A stretch of DNA of 64,000 nucleotides from Streptococcus ferus DSM 20646 (GCF_000372425.1 NZ_AQVD01000003.1:1-64000), one strand, 5' to 3'; counted from the stretch's first letter, positions 38,766 through 48,999 are shown. Numbers and translations: made by a program. Notes: generated by a model not told the origin, from the sequence alone.

Positions 38766-39383
38766 ATGTATAGTAGAAGCAAACGCGCTAAACTTCATAA
38801 GCTCGCTAAAAGCCAGCTTATTCTCATACCTTTGGTTTTAGGTCTTGCAGCTTTCTTAATATTGCATTTTGGCGACAATAATGCCTATGTTACGAAGACA
38901 GCATCTAAAGTTGACGCTGATCAAGTCAGTGAAACAACAACAAGCCTTGTGACAAGTACAGTAACTAGTCAGACCACCAGTCCAGAAACAACATCAGAGG
39001 CAGCCAGTCAAGAAGTTACCGAGGCTGTCACAGGAGATACTAGCGATGCTGCAACAATGGCAAATGCCAGCACTGCAGCAGCACAAACTGGCCAGCCAGC
39101 CAGTAATACTTACAATGGCACTTTGGCAAACGGCAATACAGCTGGAGCTGAAGGTTCGGCAGCTGCAGCACAGATGGCCGCAGCGACAGGTGTTCCTCAA
39201 TCAACTTGGGAATACATTATTGCTCGTGAATCAAATGGTCAAGTTAACGCCAGCAACAGTTCAGGCGCTTCGGGACTTTTCCAGACAATGCCGGGCTGGG
39301 GTTCAACCGCAACAGTTCAAGATCAGATTAATTCAGCAATTAACGCTTATAACTCTCAGGGCTTATCAGCTTGGGGAATGTAA
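38766..39383 (+). CDS. Apf-like secreted transglycosylase
   Basis: 205 aa. A basic N-terminus and a membrane/signal helix (about 17-37), a Thr/Ser/Ala-rich linker, and a C-terminal lysozyme-like domain with [20 protein letters not shown], in which the Glu is the expected catalytic acid, then [10 protein letters not shown]. Similar to the C-terminus of the aggregation-promoting factor family. The nearest AAGGA lies about 13 nt upstream of the ATG, a weak ribosome-binding site. It pairs with the preceding LysM gene as a tandem of wall-active proteins. Confidence 0.85.
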   Translation: MYSRSKRAKLHKLAKSQLILIPLVLGLAAFLILHFGDNNAYVTKTASKVDADQVSETTTSLVTSTVTSQTTSPETTSEAASQEVTEAVTGDTSDAATMANASTAAAQTGQPASNTYNGTLANGNTAGAEGSAAAAQMAAATGVPQSTWEYIIARESNGQVNASNSSGASGLFQTMPGWGSTATVQDQINSAINAYNSQGLSAWGM

Positions 39384-39412
39384 AAATACTAGGATTTATC
39401 CTAGTATTTTTT
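39383..39412. terminator. Bidirectional terminator between the Apf-like gene and the phosphatase gene
   Basis: AAAAATACTAGGAT and ATCCTAGTATTTTT form a perfect 14-bp stem, with flanking A and T tracts suited to both converging genes. Confidence 0.88.
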
Positions 39413-39417
39413 ATGTG

Positions 39418-40017
39418 TCATAGAGAAAACAACAGCCTCTTCTGGTGGTTAAAAAGATTGTGAAGGGTAATGCTGCGGCAGTTAGCCTCCTTAGTAAACA
39501 CTAGTTCAGCGATAAATGGCATGAGTGTCTTGATGGCTAGAAAGTCGTCTAAGCCGAAGCTCTGATCAATAAAGTGGACAATGCTTGCTATGGCTGTGCC
39601 GTGGGAGGCAATAAGAATTGTGTTTCCCTGCTCTTGTTTGATGATTTCGGTTAAACGGTGGACATTACGGGCCTGCACTTCTTTTAATGATTCCCCTTGC
39701 GGTAGCTTAAAGTGAAAATCCAGCCATTGTTTTCTAACAAAGCCGTCAAAATCATCAATCCAGTGCTGACTGATTTTCCGTTCGCGAAAATCTTCTTCGA
39801 GGTGGATTGGAAGGTTGACTTCTTTGGCAAAGGGTTTGATGGTTGTAAGAGCTCTTTGATAGGGACTAGAGTAGATACAGTCTATTTCCCGTTCTCTTAA
39901 AAATTGACTGACAAGTTGACAGTCTTGTAAACCTTTAGGGCTTAAGCCTCTACTTCTGTCATCATGATTGCTGAGATCTGGTTGACAGTGTCTTGTTAAA
40001 AATACCTTGGTTTCCAT
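39418..40017 (-). CDS. Histidine phosphatase family protein
   Basis: 199 aa. The N-terminal motif is TRHCQPDLSNHD, with RHC in place of the usual RHG/RHE, and the catalytic partners follow in SSPYQRALTT, FRERKISQ and IASHGTAIA. Acts on small phosphoesters or as a phosphoglycerate-mutase-like enzyme; the substrate cannot be predicted. Start METKVFLT with AAAGGGA 7 nt upstream; a longer frame is rejected. Head-on to the fork, divergent from pnpR. Confidence 0.87.
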   Translation of the reverse strand: METKVFLTRHCQPDLSNHDDRSRGLSPKGLQDCQLVSQFLREREIDCIYSSPYQRALTTIKPFAKEVNLPIHLEEDFRERKISQHWIDDFDGFVRKQWLDFHFKLPQGESLKEVQARNVHRLTEIIKQEQGNTILIASHGTAIASIVHFIDQSFGLDDFLAIKTLMPFIAELVFTKEANCRSITLHNLFNHQKRLLFSL

Positions 40018-40088
40018 AAAATTCCCTTTCATAGAACGATGTTAGACTAAGCCTATCCTACCAAATGCGAAACGGATTGGCAAGATGC

Positions 40089-40116
40089 TTGGCAAGCTCA
40101 AAGAATATGATATAAT
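40089..40116 (+). promoter_or_regulatory. Promoter of pnpRS
   Basis: TTGGCA (40089-40094), 16 bp, TATAAT (40111-40116), 24 bp before the pnpR ATG; TTGGCAAG also occurs 15 bp further upstream. Confidence 0.7.
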
Positions 40117-40140
40117 GTGACAAAGTGAGGAAAATGAGAT

Positions 40141-40830
40141 ATGAAAAGGGTATTGCTTGTCGATGATGAACGGAGTATTCTTGAATTGCTGGCCTTTCAT
40201 TTTGAAAATGAGGGCTATCAGGTAAACTTGGCAGAAGATGGTCGTACGGCCTTAGACTTGGCTTTGGAGAAAGCCTATGATTTTATTGTTTTGGATCTTA
40301 TGCTCCCTAAACTAGATGGAATTGAAGTCTGCAAGCGTATCCGCCAAGCCAACATAGAGACTCCCATCATGATGCTGACCGCTAAGGGTGACGAAATCGA
40401 TAAAATATTGGGTCTGGAACTGGGAGCCGATGATTATATGACCAAGCCCTTCAGCCCAAGAGAGCTTTTGGCAAGGGTCAAGGTTATTTTGCGACGTCTG
40501 GAAAAGGCTGATAAGCAGATGGAAGATGAAGAAGTGCTGTCTTACGACTCCTTGTTGATCTACGTTGAGCGGAATGAAGTGTACAAGGAACATCACCCCA
40601 TTTCGCTGACAAAGAAAGAATTTGAGCTGTTAGTTTATCTGGCGAAGAGACCTGGACGGACCCTCAGCCGCGAAAGGCTTTTAGAGATGGTTTGGGGCTT
40701 TGATTATTCAGATGAAACACGCCTGGTGGACGTTCATATCGGAAAACTCCGTGAAAAAATTGAGGATGATACGAAGCATCCTAGCTTTATCAAAACAGTC
40801 AGAGGTTTTGGCTATAAATTTGGAGGCTGA
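40141..40830 (+). CDS. pnpR: Phosphate-responsive response regulator (PnpR/PhoP class)
   Basis: 229-aa OmpR-type regulator. Receiver domain with LVDDE, phosphoacceptor Asp in FIVLDLMLPKLDG, TAKG, and KPFSPREL; C-terminal winged helix (GRTLSRERLLEMVWGF). It lies upstream of pstS, which identifies it as the PnpR/PhoP-like regulator of phosphate uptake. It overlaps the kinase gene as TGATG. Confidence 0.9.
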   Translation: MKRVLLVDDERSILELLAFHFENEGYQVNLAEDGRTALDLALEKAYDFIVLDLMLPKLDGIEVCKRIRQANIETPIMMLTAKGDEIDKILGLELGADDYMTKPFSPRELLARVKVILRRLEKADKQMEDEEVLSYDSLLIYVERNEVYKEHHPISLTKKEFELLVYLAKRPGRTLSRERLLEMVWGFDYSDETRLVDVHIGKLREKIEDDTKHPSFIKTVRGFGYKFGG

Positions 40831-42179
40831 TGATGTCTGAAAAAAGAAAATACCTTTTCCTTTTTTTAGTTCCTTTTCTTTTATTGGGCGCGGCAGCCTT
40901 TTATGTCCGTAATCAAAACGGCGTGACTGTTTTGGTGCTAAGTCTAGGTCTCCTTTTTTTATGTTTGCTTCATGCCTATGCCAGCTTAAGACAGGAACTG
41001 ACCGATCTGAATCAGCTTTTAAAGAGACGTTTGTATCAAGATTATTCGGGGCATTACATGGGGAAAAAGGACGGCCCTGTTGGCCAAGTAGCTACAACCT
41101 TTGAGAAGCTTTCGCAACTTGCTAAAAGTAGAGAAGAAGAAGCCAGAATTGCTCAAACCAACCTTTCTCTCTTTCTTTCTAATATCACCTTAGGGGTTGT
41201 TCTTGTCAATCGGCAAAAGAAGATCAGCATTAAGAATCAAGCCTTTGCAGACTTATTTCCTGATCAGGATCTTATCCTTGGACTGTCCTTATTTCATCTG
41301 CAAGGAGGACATGCTTTGACCGTCATGGCCAACAAGGTTTTGGAAACCGGTCAGAGACAAAGTCAAGAGCTCCTTCTGGAGAGGGAATCTGAGAAGATTT
41401 TTGAGGTTTCTGCGGTACCGATTTTTGAATATAATCGGGTACAGCAGGTCCTGCTTCTTTTATATGATGTGACCAAAATCAGGCAGCTGGAGCAGATGCG
41501 GGCAGATTTTGTTGCCAACGCTTCCCATGAGCTGAGAACGCCTATTACATCTATTAGAGGTTTTTCGGAAACTTTGATTGACATGGGAGAAGAGGACCCT
41601 AAAAAACAGAAGTTTTTGGATATTATCTATCGGGAAAGTCTGCGTTTGGAGGATATTGTCAATGATATCTTGAAATTGGCCTCCGCTGAGTATTCTGATG
41701 AAAGCGGACAGTTAGAAGCCGTCGCTGTCTATCAATTAATTGAAGAAGTTAGTCAAACCTTGGCGAAAAAAATGTCCAAGAAGAGCCTCACTTGGGTTCT
41801 TGAAGGGGACAGGGCTCTAACCATTACCTGCGACTCCAAACAGCTGTCTCAAATTTTGCTCAATCTCCTCACCAATGCCATCAATTATACAGAAGCTGGC
41901 GGAGAGATAAGCGTCCAATTCTTTGAAGAGGAAGGGCGCTTGATTCTTCAAGTACAAGATACAGGTATCGGAATTCCAAAAGCTGATCAGGAGAAAATCT
42001 TTGAACGCTTTTACCGAGTTAACAAAGGGCGGAGCCGTCAGACGGGGGGAACAGGTCTTGGTTTGGCTATTGTTAAAAATATGCTGGAAAAAATGGATGG
42101 TCAGATATCTCTAACCAGTCAATTAGGTGAGGGAAGTACTTTCACCATCAGTCTTCCTAAAAAGAAACCTAAAAGCTAG
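40830..42179 (+). CDS. pnpS: Sensor histidine kinase (PnpS/PhoR class)
   Basis: 449 aa. Two N-terminal membrane helices (about 7-48) with almost no extracellular loop, a PAS-like domain (about 95-205), HisKA with the phosphoacceptor His in ASHELRTPITSIRGF, and a HATPase domain with N-box LLTNAINYTEAGG, DTGIGIP and GTGLGLAIVK. The tiny extracellular part fits the idea that PhoR-type kinases read phosphate through PstSCAB-PhoU. Confidence 0.9.
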   Translation: MMSEKRKYLFLFLVPFLLLGAAAFYVRNQNGVTVLVLSLGLLFLCLLHAYASLRQELTDLNQLLKRRLYQDYSGHYMGKKDGPVGQVATTFEKLSQLAKSREEEARIAQTNLSLFLSNITLGVVLVNRQKKISIKNQAFADLFPDQDLILGLSLFHLQGGHALTVMANKVLETGQRQSQELLLERESEKIFEVSAVPIFEYNRVQQVLLLLYDVTKIRQLEQMRADFVANASHELRTPITSIRGFSETLIDMGEEDPKKQKFLDIIYRESLRLEDIVNDILKLASAEYSDESGQLEAVAVYQLIEEVSQTLAKKMSKKSLTWVLEGDRALTITCDSKQLSQILLNLLTNAINYTEAGGEISVQFFEEEGRLILQVQDTGIGIPKADQEKIFERFYRVNKGRSRQTGGTGLGLAIVKNMLEKMDGQISLTSQLGEGSTFTISLPKKKPKS

Positions 42180-42197
42180 TCAAGAGGCTGGCTTTTT
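42172..42197 (+). terminator. Weak hairpin at the end of pnpS
   Basis: AAAAGC and GCTTTT with a partial inner stem around the pnpS stop codon, followed by TTG. Could limit readthrough into pstS. Confidence 0.4.
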
Positions 42198-42210
42198 GTC
42201 ATGCCAAATC

Positions 42211-42265
42211 TTTACACAATCTTTACAATAATCACGAAAAAACTTTTACAATAACTTGCTAAAAT
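42211..42265 (+). promoter_or_regulatory. PHO-box-like activator site and promoter of pstS
   Basis: TTTACA occurs at 42211, 42222 and 42245, that is spacings of 11 and 23 bp, a direct-repeat array on one face of the helix as in PhoB/PhoP boxes. The -10 is an extended TGC-TAAAAT (42260-42265), and no -35 is found 17 bp upstream (A-run), consistent with activator dependence. The likely activator is the adjacent PnpR. Confidence 0.7.
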
Positions 42266-42319
42266 GAGAGTGTAGTTAAGAGCTACATCATTTATTTTTC
42301 AAAAAAGGAAGAAAACGTT

Positions 42320-43192
42320 ATGAAAAAATTTGCTGCAATTGCTCTTTTATCATTGACAAGCCTTAGTCTCTTTGCTTGTGGCAATAATAAAAGTTCAGGA
42401 TCATCTTCATCGGACGGTAAAATCGAAGTTGTCTCCCGCGAGGATGGTTCAGGAACGCGCGGAGCCTTCACTGAGATCACCGGTATTTTAACGAAGGACG
42501 GCGATAAAGAAGTCGATAATACTTCTAAGAGTGCAATCATTCAAAACAGCACAGAAGGAGTCATCAGCGCTGTCTCCGGCAACCAAAATGCTGTAGGTTA
42601 TGTTTCGCTAGGCTCTTTAAATGACAGTGTCAAAGCTGTTGAAATCGAAGGAGTTAAAGCTTCTTCAGATACCGTTTTGGATGGCAGCTACAAGCTACAG
42701 CGTCCATTTAACATTGTTTGGGGCAAGGATCTTTCTGAGATTGGTCAGGACTTTATCAGCTTCATTCACTCAACAGAAGGTCAAAAAATTGTGAGCGATA
42801 ATAAATACGTTGAGGCTAAAACTGAAACGACAAGCTATTCTGCTGCTAAGCTTAAAGGAAAATTATCCGTTGTTGGGTCAACGTCTGTTACACCTTTGAT
42901 GGAAAAATTAGCAGAAGCCTATAAAAAATTAAATCCAGACGTGACCATTGACATCACTTCAAATGGATCATCAGCAGGAATTACAGCTGCAGAAGAAGGA
43001 ACAGCAGATATTGGTATGGTTTCTCGTGAATTGACTTCTGACGAAGGAAAAAACCTTGAGCAGGATGAAATTGCACTTGATGGTATTGCAGTTGTCGTGA
43101 ACAGCAAGAACAACATCAGTAACCTAACTCTGGATCAAGTCAAAACCATCTTCACAGGAGATGTTACAGACTGGAGTAAGGTAGAGAAATAA
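42320..43192 (+). CDS. pstS: Phosphate-binding lipoprotein PstS (halves in permuted order)
   Basis: 290 aa. Lipoprotein signal with lipobox LFAC (Cys about 20). The mature protein begins with IEVVSREDGSGTRGAFTEIT, the phosphate-binding motif that in canonical PstS opens the second half, and continues to GYVSLGSL. Only from about residue 178 does GKLSVVGSTSVTPLMEKLAE appear, which normally opens the first half, followed by DITSNGSSAGI, ADIGMVSREL and IFTGDVTDWSKV. So the two halves are circularly permuted. A pneumococcal paralogue has the same order from memory. Confidence 0.93.
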   Translation: MKKFAAIALLSLTSLSLFACGNNKSSGSSSSDGKIEVVSREDGSGTRGAFTEITGILTKDGDKEVDNTSKSAIIQNSTEGVISAVSGNQNAVGYVSLGSLNDSVKAVEIEGVKASSDTVLDGSYKLQRPFNIVWGKDLSEIGQDFISFIHSTEGQKIVSDNKYVEAKTETTSYSAAKLKGKLSVVGSTSVTPLMEKLAEAYKKLNPDVTIDITSNGSSAGITAAEEGTADIGMVSRELTSDEGKNLEQDEIALDGIAVVVNSKNNISNLTLDQVKTIFTGDVTDWSKVEK

Positions 43193-43219
43193 GTATAACA
43201 TTAGTCATTATGATCAGAT

Positions 43220-43250
43220 AAGAGTCTAGGAAGTTCTTTTCTAGGCTCTT
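43220..43250 (+). other. Intercistronic hairpin between pstS and pstC
   Basis: AAGAG-CTAG and CTAG-CTCTT form an interrupted stem with no T-tract. It probably stabilises or partly terminates pstS mRNA, so the binding protein is made in excess over the permease. Confidence 0.6.
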
Positions 43251-43268
43251 CTTGAAAGGAAAAGAGTC

Positions 43269-44129
43269 TTGAAGAAACAAGCATTGGTTGAAGGTCTTTT
43301 TAAATACATCTTCTTTTTGTGTGCAGCAACTTCTGTTCTTGCCATCATCGTTATTTGTATTTTTATCTTTATGAATGGCCTGCCCTTCATTGCTAATTAT
43401 GGGGTTAGTAATTTCTTATTTGGAGAGAACTGGTCTCCATCAAATAATCCTGCATCGTATGGGATTTTACCCATGATTGTAGGGTCCGTTGCCATTACGA
43501 TTGGAGCGATGCTTATTGGGGTCCCTACTGGTATATTTACCTCGATTTTTCTCGTTTATTTTTGTCCCGAAAAACTTTATCGTTTATTAAAACCAGCGGT
43601 TAACTTGATGGCAGCCATTCCTTCAATTGTCTATGGATTCTTCGGTTTACAGCTTCTGGTCCCATGGATTCGGACCTTTTCGGGGAATGGGCTGAGTATT
43701 CTTACAGCCTCTATCCTTTTGGGGATCATGATTTTGCCAACGATTATCAGCTTATCAGAATCTGCCATACGATCTGTCCCAGCTTCCTACTATACAGGAA
43801 GTCTGGCTCTTGGTGCCAGCCATGAGAGAAGTATTCTAAAAGTGGTTATTCCGGCAGCTAAGTCAGGGATTATCTCATCAATTATTCTTGGGATTGGCCG
43901 TGCTATCGGGGAGACCATGGCGGTTATTTTGGTTGCAGGAAATCAGCCGTTAATCCCACAGGGAATTTTTGAAGGAACCAGAACAATGACGACCAATATT
44001 GTCTTGGAGATGGCCTATGCTTCAGGGGAGCATCGTGATGCTTTGATTGCGACCGCCACTGTTCTCTTTATCTTCATTCTCTTCATCAATGCCGGTTTTG
44101 CTTACATGAAAGGAAAAACAAATGAGTAA
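43269..44129 (+). CDS. pstC: Phosphate ABC transporter permease PstC
   Basis: 286 aa with six membrane helices and the EAA-type loop SYYTGSLALGASHERSI, split here by helix ends, that contacts PstB. TTG start giving MKKQALVEG with AAAGGA 8 nt upstream. Its stop overlaps the pstA start by 8 bp (ATGAGTAA). Confidence 0.94.
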   Translation: MKKQALVEGLFKYIFFLCAATSVLAIIVICIFIFMNGLPFIANYGVSNFLFGENWSPSNNPASYGILPMIVGSVAITIGAMLIGVPTGIFTSIFLVYFCPEKLYRLLKPAVNLMAAIPSIVYGFFGLQLLVPWIRTFSGNGLSILTASILLGIMILPTIISLSESAIRSVPASYYTGSLALGASHERSILKVVIPAAKSGIISSIILGIGRAIGETMAVILVAGNQPLIPQGIFEGTRTMTTNIVLEMAYASGEHRDALIATATVLFIFILFINAGFAYMKGKTNE

Positions 44130-44937
44130 ATATATTATTAGAAGTCTTGTTTATACCTTTGCCTTTCTGACTTTCGGATCGCTTTCTCTGATCATTGGTT
44201 TTATTTTGTTTCAGGGGATTCCGAGCCTGTCTCCGTCGCTCTTTTCTTGGCATTATACCAGCGATAATGTCTCGCTGATGCCAGCCATCATCACGACCTT
44301 GATTTTAGTGGCCGGCTCTCTGTTAATTGCAGTACCTATCGGCGTTTTCTCCGGTTTCTACCTGGTCGAATATGCCCATAAAAAATCACGAGCAGTTACC
44401 TTGATTCGTCTGGCGGCGGACACCTTGTCGGGAATCCCTTCCATTGTTTTTGGTCTCTTTGGAATGCTCTTCTTCGTTACCTTTCTAGGTTTTCAGTATT
44501 CTTTGGTTTCTGGGATTCTTACCTCCGTTATTATGGTGCTGCCAGTCATCATCAGAGCAACTGAGGAGGGACTCTTATCAGTACCAGACAGTATGAGGCA
44601 GGCCAGCTTTGGTCTAGGTGCCGGCAAACTGAGAACGATTTTTAAGATTGTTCTGCCGGTTGCAACACCGGGGATATTGTCTGGAGTGATTCTGTCAATA
44701 GGGCGTATCGTCGGAGAGACAGCGGCTCTCATGTACACGCTGGGAACTTCAACGAACATGCCAACGAGTCTTTTGTCATCTGGCCGATCATTAGCTTTAC
44801 ACATGTATGTGCTGTCAAGCGAAGGTTTACACGTCAAAGAGGCCTATGCAACAGGTGTTATACTCATTGTGACGGTCTTGATTATCAATTTACTGTCAAG
44901 CTCATTGTCAAAACAATTTAGCAAAGGAAGAGGATAA
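44122..44937 (+). CDS. pstA: Phosphate ABC transporter permease PstA
   Basis: 271 aa with six membrane helices; the coupling loop is MRQASFGLGAGKLRTIFK. Forms the channel with PstC. Overlaps pstC and lies 3 bp before pstB, so the operon is tightly coupled. Confidence 0.94.
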   Translation: MSKYIIRSLVYTFAFLTFGSLSLIIGFILFQGIPSLSPSLFSWHYTSDNVSLMPAIITTLILVAGSLLIAVPIGVFSGFYLVEYAHKKSRAVTLIRLAADTLSGIPSIVFGLFGMLFFVTFLGFQYSLVSGILTSVIMVLPVIIRATEEGLLSVPDSMRQASFGLGAGKLRTIFKIVLPVATPGILSGVILSIGRIVGETAALMYTLGTSTNMPTSLLSSGRSLALHMYVLSSEGLHVKEAYATGVILIVTVLIINLLSSSLSKQFSKGRG

Positions 44938-44940
44938 AAA

Positions 44941-45693
44941 GTGGGAACATTTACAATTAAGGATATGGATCTTTACTATGGTGATTTCCAGGCACTTAAA
45001 GGCATTACGATTGATTTGCCAGCCAATCAGGTAACAGCCCTGATTGGACCGTCTGGCTGCGGCAAATCGACTTTTTTAAAGTCTCTGAACCGAATGAACG
45101 ATCTTGTTCCGGGCTGTCGGATTGATGGTCAGATTCTATTGGATGGTCAGGATATTTACAGCAAGAAATTTAATCTCAACAACCTTAGAAAGAGGGTTGG
45201 TATGGTTTTCCAGCAGCCCAATCCCTTTGCCATGTCTATCTATGACAACGTCGCTTATGGTCCAAGGACACACGGCATCAAGGACAAAAAGACATTGGAT
45301 GACTTGGTTGAAAAAAGCCTAAAAGGAGCTGCCATTTGGGATGAGGTCAAAGACAATCTTAAAAAGAGTGCTATGTCACTTTCAGGCGGTCAGCAGCAGC
45401 GTCTTTGCATCGCCCGTGCGCTTGCCGTAGAGCCCGATATTTTATTGATGGATGAGCCAACCTCGGCACTTGATCCTATTTCAACGCTTAAAATTGAAGA
45501 TTTGGTTCGCGATTTAAAAAAGGATTACACCATCATCATCGTGACGCATAATATGCAGCAGGCTGGCCGGATTTCTGATAACACAGCTTTCTTTCTGACT
45601 GGAGAGATTTGTGAATTTGACAAGACGGAGACTATTTTTACCACCCCTAAAGATAAACGGACCGAAGATTATATCTCTGGCCGCTTTGGATAA
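44941..45693 (+). CDS. pstB: Phosphate ABC transporter ATPase PstB
   Basis: 250 aa. Walker [11 protein letters not shown]-loop [15 protein letters not shown], signature [14 protein letters not shown], Walker [16 protein letters not shown] start. Only one pstB is present, whereas many streptococcal loci carry two. Confidence 0.96.
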   Translation: MGTFTIKDMDLYYGDFQALKGITIDLPANQVTALIGPSGCGKSTFLKSLNRMNDLVPGCRIDGQILLDGQDIYSKKFNLNNLRKRVGMVFQQPNPFAMSIYDNVAYGPRTHGIKDKKTLDDLVEKSLKGAAIWDEVKDNLKKSAMSLSGGQQQRLCIARALAVEPDILLMDEPTSALDPISTLKIEDLVRDLKKDYTIIIVTHNMQQAGRISDNTAFFLTGEICEFDKTETIFTTPKDKRTEDYISGRFG

Positions 45694-45716
45694 CCGTTGG
45701 AGGAATTTTACCCATC

Positions 45717-46370
45717 ATGAGAAAAGAATTTGAGCACGAACTGAAACAACTTGAAGTCAGCTTTATTGACATGAGCCGCATGGCCTATTACAGTTTAGAA
45801 GATGCGATTTCTGCCTTTAAAAAACAAAACATTGAACTGGCCAAGTCCATTATCCTGTCGGATCAAGAGATCAACCAACAAGAAATTGATATTGAGCTAA
45901 CCTGTGCCCGTCTCTTGGCCCTGCAGCAGCCGGTAGTAACAGATCTTCGCCTGGTTATTTCGATTATGAAGGCCTGCTCAGATTTGGAACGTATTGGGGA
46001 TCACGCAGCCTCTATTGCCAAATCGGTTGTTAAACTGGAGCACCACCAGTCTTATGACAAGATTGAAGCAGAGATTGTAGCTATGGCAGATCTGGTTCTT
46101 GATATGTTGAAACGCTTAGTGGCAGCTTTTCAAAATCGGGATGAAAAAGAAGCGCGTGCCATCTCGCTGATTGATTCAGAGGTAGATTCTTATATGAAAG
46201 CTATTTCTAAACTCAACCTGACAGAAATGCAAGCCAATCAGGATATGATTCTGGTTGGGACACAGTACCGTTCTATTGCCCGCCATTTGGCAAGAATTGC
46301 AGACTACACAACCAATGTCTGCGAACGGATTGTTTATATTCAGACAGGTCATCTTGTCGAATTTGATTGA
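45717..46370 (+). CDS. phoU: Phosphate-signalling regulator PhoU
   Basis: 217-aa all-helical protein made of two PhoU three-helix repeats, with the metal-binding E/DxxxD patterns (SDLERIGDHAASIAKS and RIADYTTNVCERI). It links PstB activity to PnpS signalling and prevents excess uptake. GGAGGAA lies about 12 nt before ATG. Terminal gene of the pst operon. Confidence 0.95.
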   Translation: MRKEFEHELKQLEVSFIDMSRMAYYSLEDAISAFKKQNIELAKSIILSDQEINQQEIDIELTCARLLALQQPVVTDLRLVISIMKACSDLERIGDHAASIAKSVVKLEHHQSYDKIEAEIVAMADLVLDMLKRLVAAFQNRDEKEARAISLIDSEVDSYMKAISKLNLTEMQANQDMILVGTQYRSIARHLARIADYTTNVCERIVYIQTGHLVEFD

Positions 46371-46391
46371 CCATATCTAATGTAACGACTC

Positions 46392-46413
46392 CCCCAGTCC
46401 AAAGAGGCTGGGG
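46392..46413 (+). terminator. Terminator of the pst operon
   Basis: CCCCAG and CTGGGG form a GC-rich stem with loop TCCAAAGAGG, followed by TTTATCTTTTG, 22 bp past phoU. Confidence 0.82.
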
Positions 46414-46435
46414 TTTATCTTTTGTTGGCATTTTG

Positions 46436-47733
<1,298 letters not shown>

Positions 47734-47769
47734 GTTGACAAGGGTGTCAAGATCATACTAGGAGAGTTA

Positions 47770-48384
47770 ATGATGTTTTCAAAGTTTATTTTGGTCTTTA
47801 TGGCTTTTTTTGCCATCATGAATCCTATCTCAAATTTACCTGCTTATATGGCCTTGGTGGCTGATGACGATCAAAAAATTTCAAGAAAAATCGCAAGGAA
47901 GAGTCTCCTATTGGCCTTTTTCATTATCTTAACTTTTGTGATTAGTGGCCATTATATCTTTCAGCTATTTGGTATTACTGTTGATGCCCTGCGCATTGCA
48001 GGCGGTCTTTTAGTAGCCTTGATTGGGTATCACATGATTAACGGCATCCATTCACCTGCTTCAAAGAATTTACCTCAAACTAACGAGGATCCTTTGGCTG
48101 TCGCTATATCACCTCTGGCCATGCCATTATTTGCAGGCCCCGGAACTATTGCAACTGCAATTACCTTGTCTCATGGCGGTTTTACCAACCAAGTCATAAC
48201 CATAGCAGCCTTTGCTCTACTTAGCCTGCTAACCTATGTCCTTTTGCTTAGTGCGCGAGAAATCTCTCAGTTTTTAGGCCAAAGCTTTATGGGTCTTGTG
48301 ACTAGGATGATGGGACTTATCTTGACCACAATAGGCATTCAGATGCTTATTGCGGGTATCAAGGGAGCCTTCTCACTATCATAG
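47770..48384 (+). CDS. MarC family membrane protein
   Basis: 204 aa with six membrane helices and the family motifs FFAIMNPISNLPAY and MPLFAGPGTIATAITL. Once linked to multiple antibiotic resistance, but later work on E. coli MarC did not support that; function unknown. AGGAG lies 8 nt before the first of two ATGs. Confidence 0.88.
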   Translation: MMFSKFILVFMAFFAIMNPISNLPAYMALVADDDQKISRKIARKSLLLAFFIILTFVISGHYIFQLFGITVDALRIAGGLLVALIGYHMINGIHSPASKNLPQTNEDPLAVAISPLAMPLFAGPGTIATAITLSHGGFTNQVITIAAFALLSLLTYVLLLSAREISQFLGQSFMGLVTRMMGLILTTIGIQMLIAGIKGAFSLS

Positions 48385-48403
48385 AAACGGAGTTGTCTGG
48401 ACA

Positions 48404-48431
48404 TTGACTTTTTATGAAATTCTGCTAAAAT
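48404..48431 (+). promoter_or_regulatory. Promoter of the NUDIX-mnmG unit
   Basis: TTGACT (48404-48409), 16 bp, extended -10 TGC-TAAAAT (48426-48431). The leader of about 100 nt shows nothing else recognisable. Confidence 0.65.
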
Positions 48432-48535
48432 AAATGTAACACTAATCATGATGGTCAAAGCTCATGAGAATTGTAGGTCTTTTTGACATACAATTTTCGA
48501 GAGTTTTGGCTATTTTTGTTGAGAAAGAGGGGCTA

Positions 48536-48997
48536 ATGGATTTTCGGACAGTCATCAATAATCAGTCATTTGGCGTTCGTGCGACAGGCTTATTAGTCAG
48601 GGATAATCAGCTTTATCTGGTAAAATCACCAGAAGGTAAATACTATACATTAGGTGGAGCTGTTCAGGTTGGTGAGATAACCGAGCACGCTGTTAGACGG
48701 GAGATAAAGGAAGAAATTGGTATTGATGTCCAGGTAGGCCCTCTAGCTTTTGTTGTTGAAAACCAATTTGAGTTGGATGGGAACTCCTATCATCAGATTG
48801 AGTTCCAGTATCTGCTGACCCCCCTTGCTGAACCGGCCGGTCAATTGGAAGAAGGCAGCTCTGTAAGACGGTGTGAATGGGTCGCTTTTTCAGATTTAGT
48901 CAAGTTAGACCTTAATACCTCTTTTCTAAAGACAGCCTTAGCGGTATGGGACGGGCAGCTACAACACTATATGAATACAGATAAAGAAAGGAATTAA
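48536..48997 (+). CDS. NUDIX hydrolase
   Basis: 153 aa. The NUDIX box reads [20 protein letters not shown] and continues EIGI, with all catalytic glutamates. Hydrolyses a nucleoside diphosphate linked to another group; the substrate is unknown. I chose MDFRTVIN, with AGAGGGG just upstream, over a frame 24 codons longer. The stop lies 2 bp before mnmG, so the two are cotranscribed. Confidence 0.88.
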   Translation: MDFRTVINNQSFGVRATGLLVRDNQLYLVKSPEGKYYTLGGAVQVGEITEHAVRREIKEEIGIDVQVGPLAFVVENQFELDGNSYHQIEFQYLLTPLAEPAGQLEEGSSVRRCEWVAFSDLVKLDLNTSFLKTALAVWDGQLQHYMNTDKERN

Positions 48998-48999
48998 TC

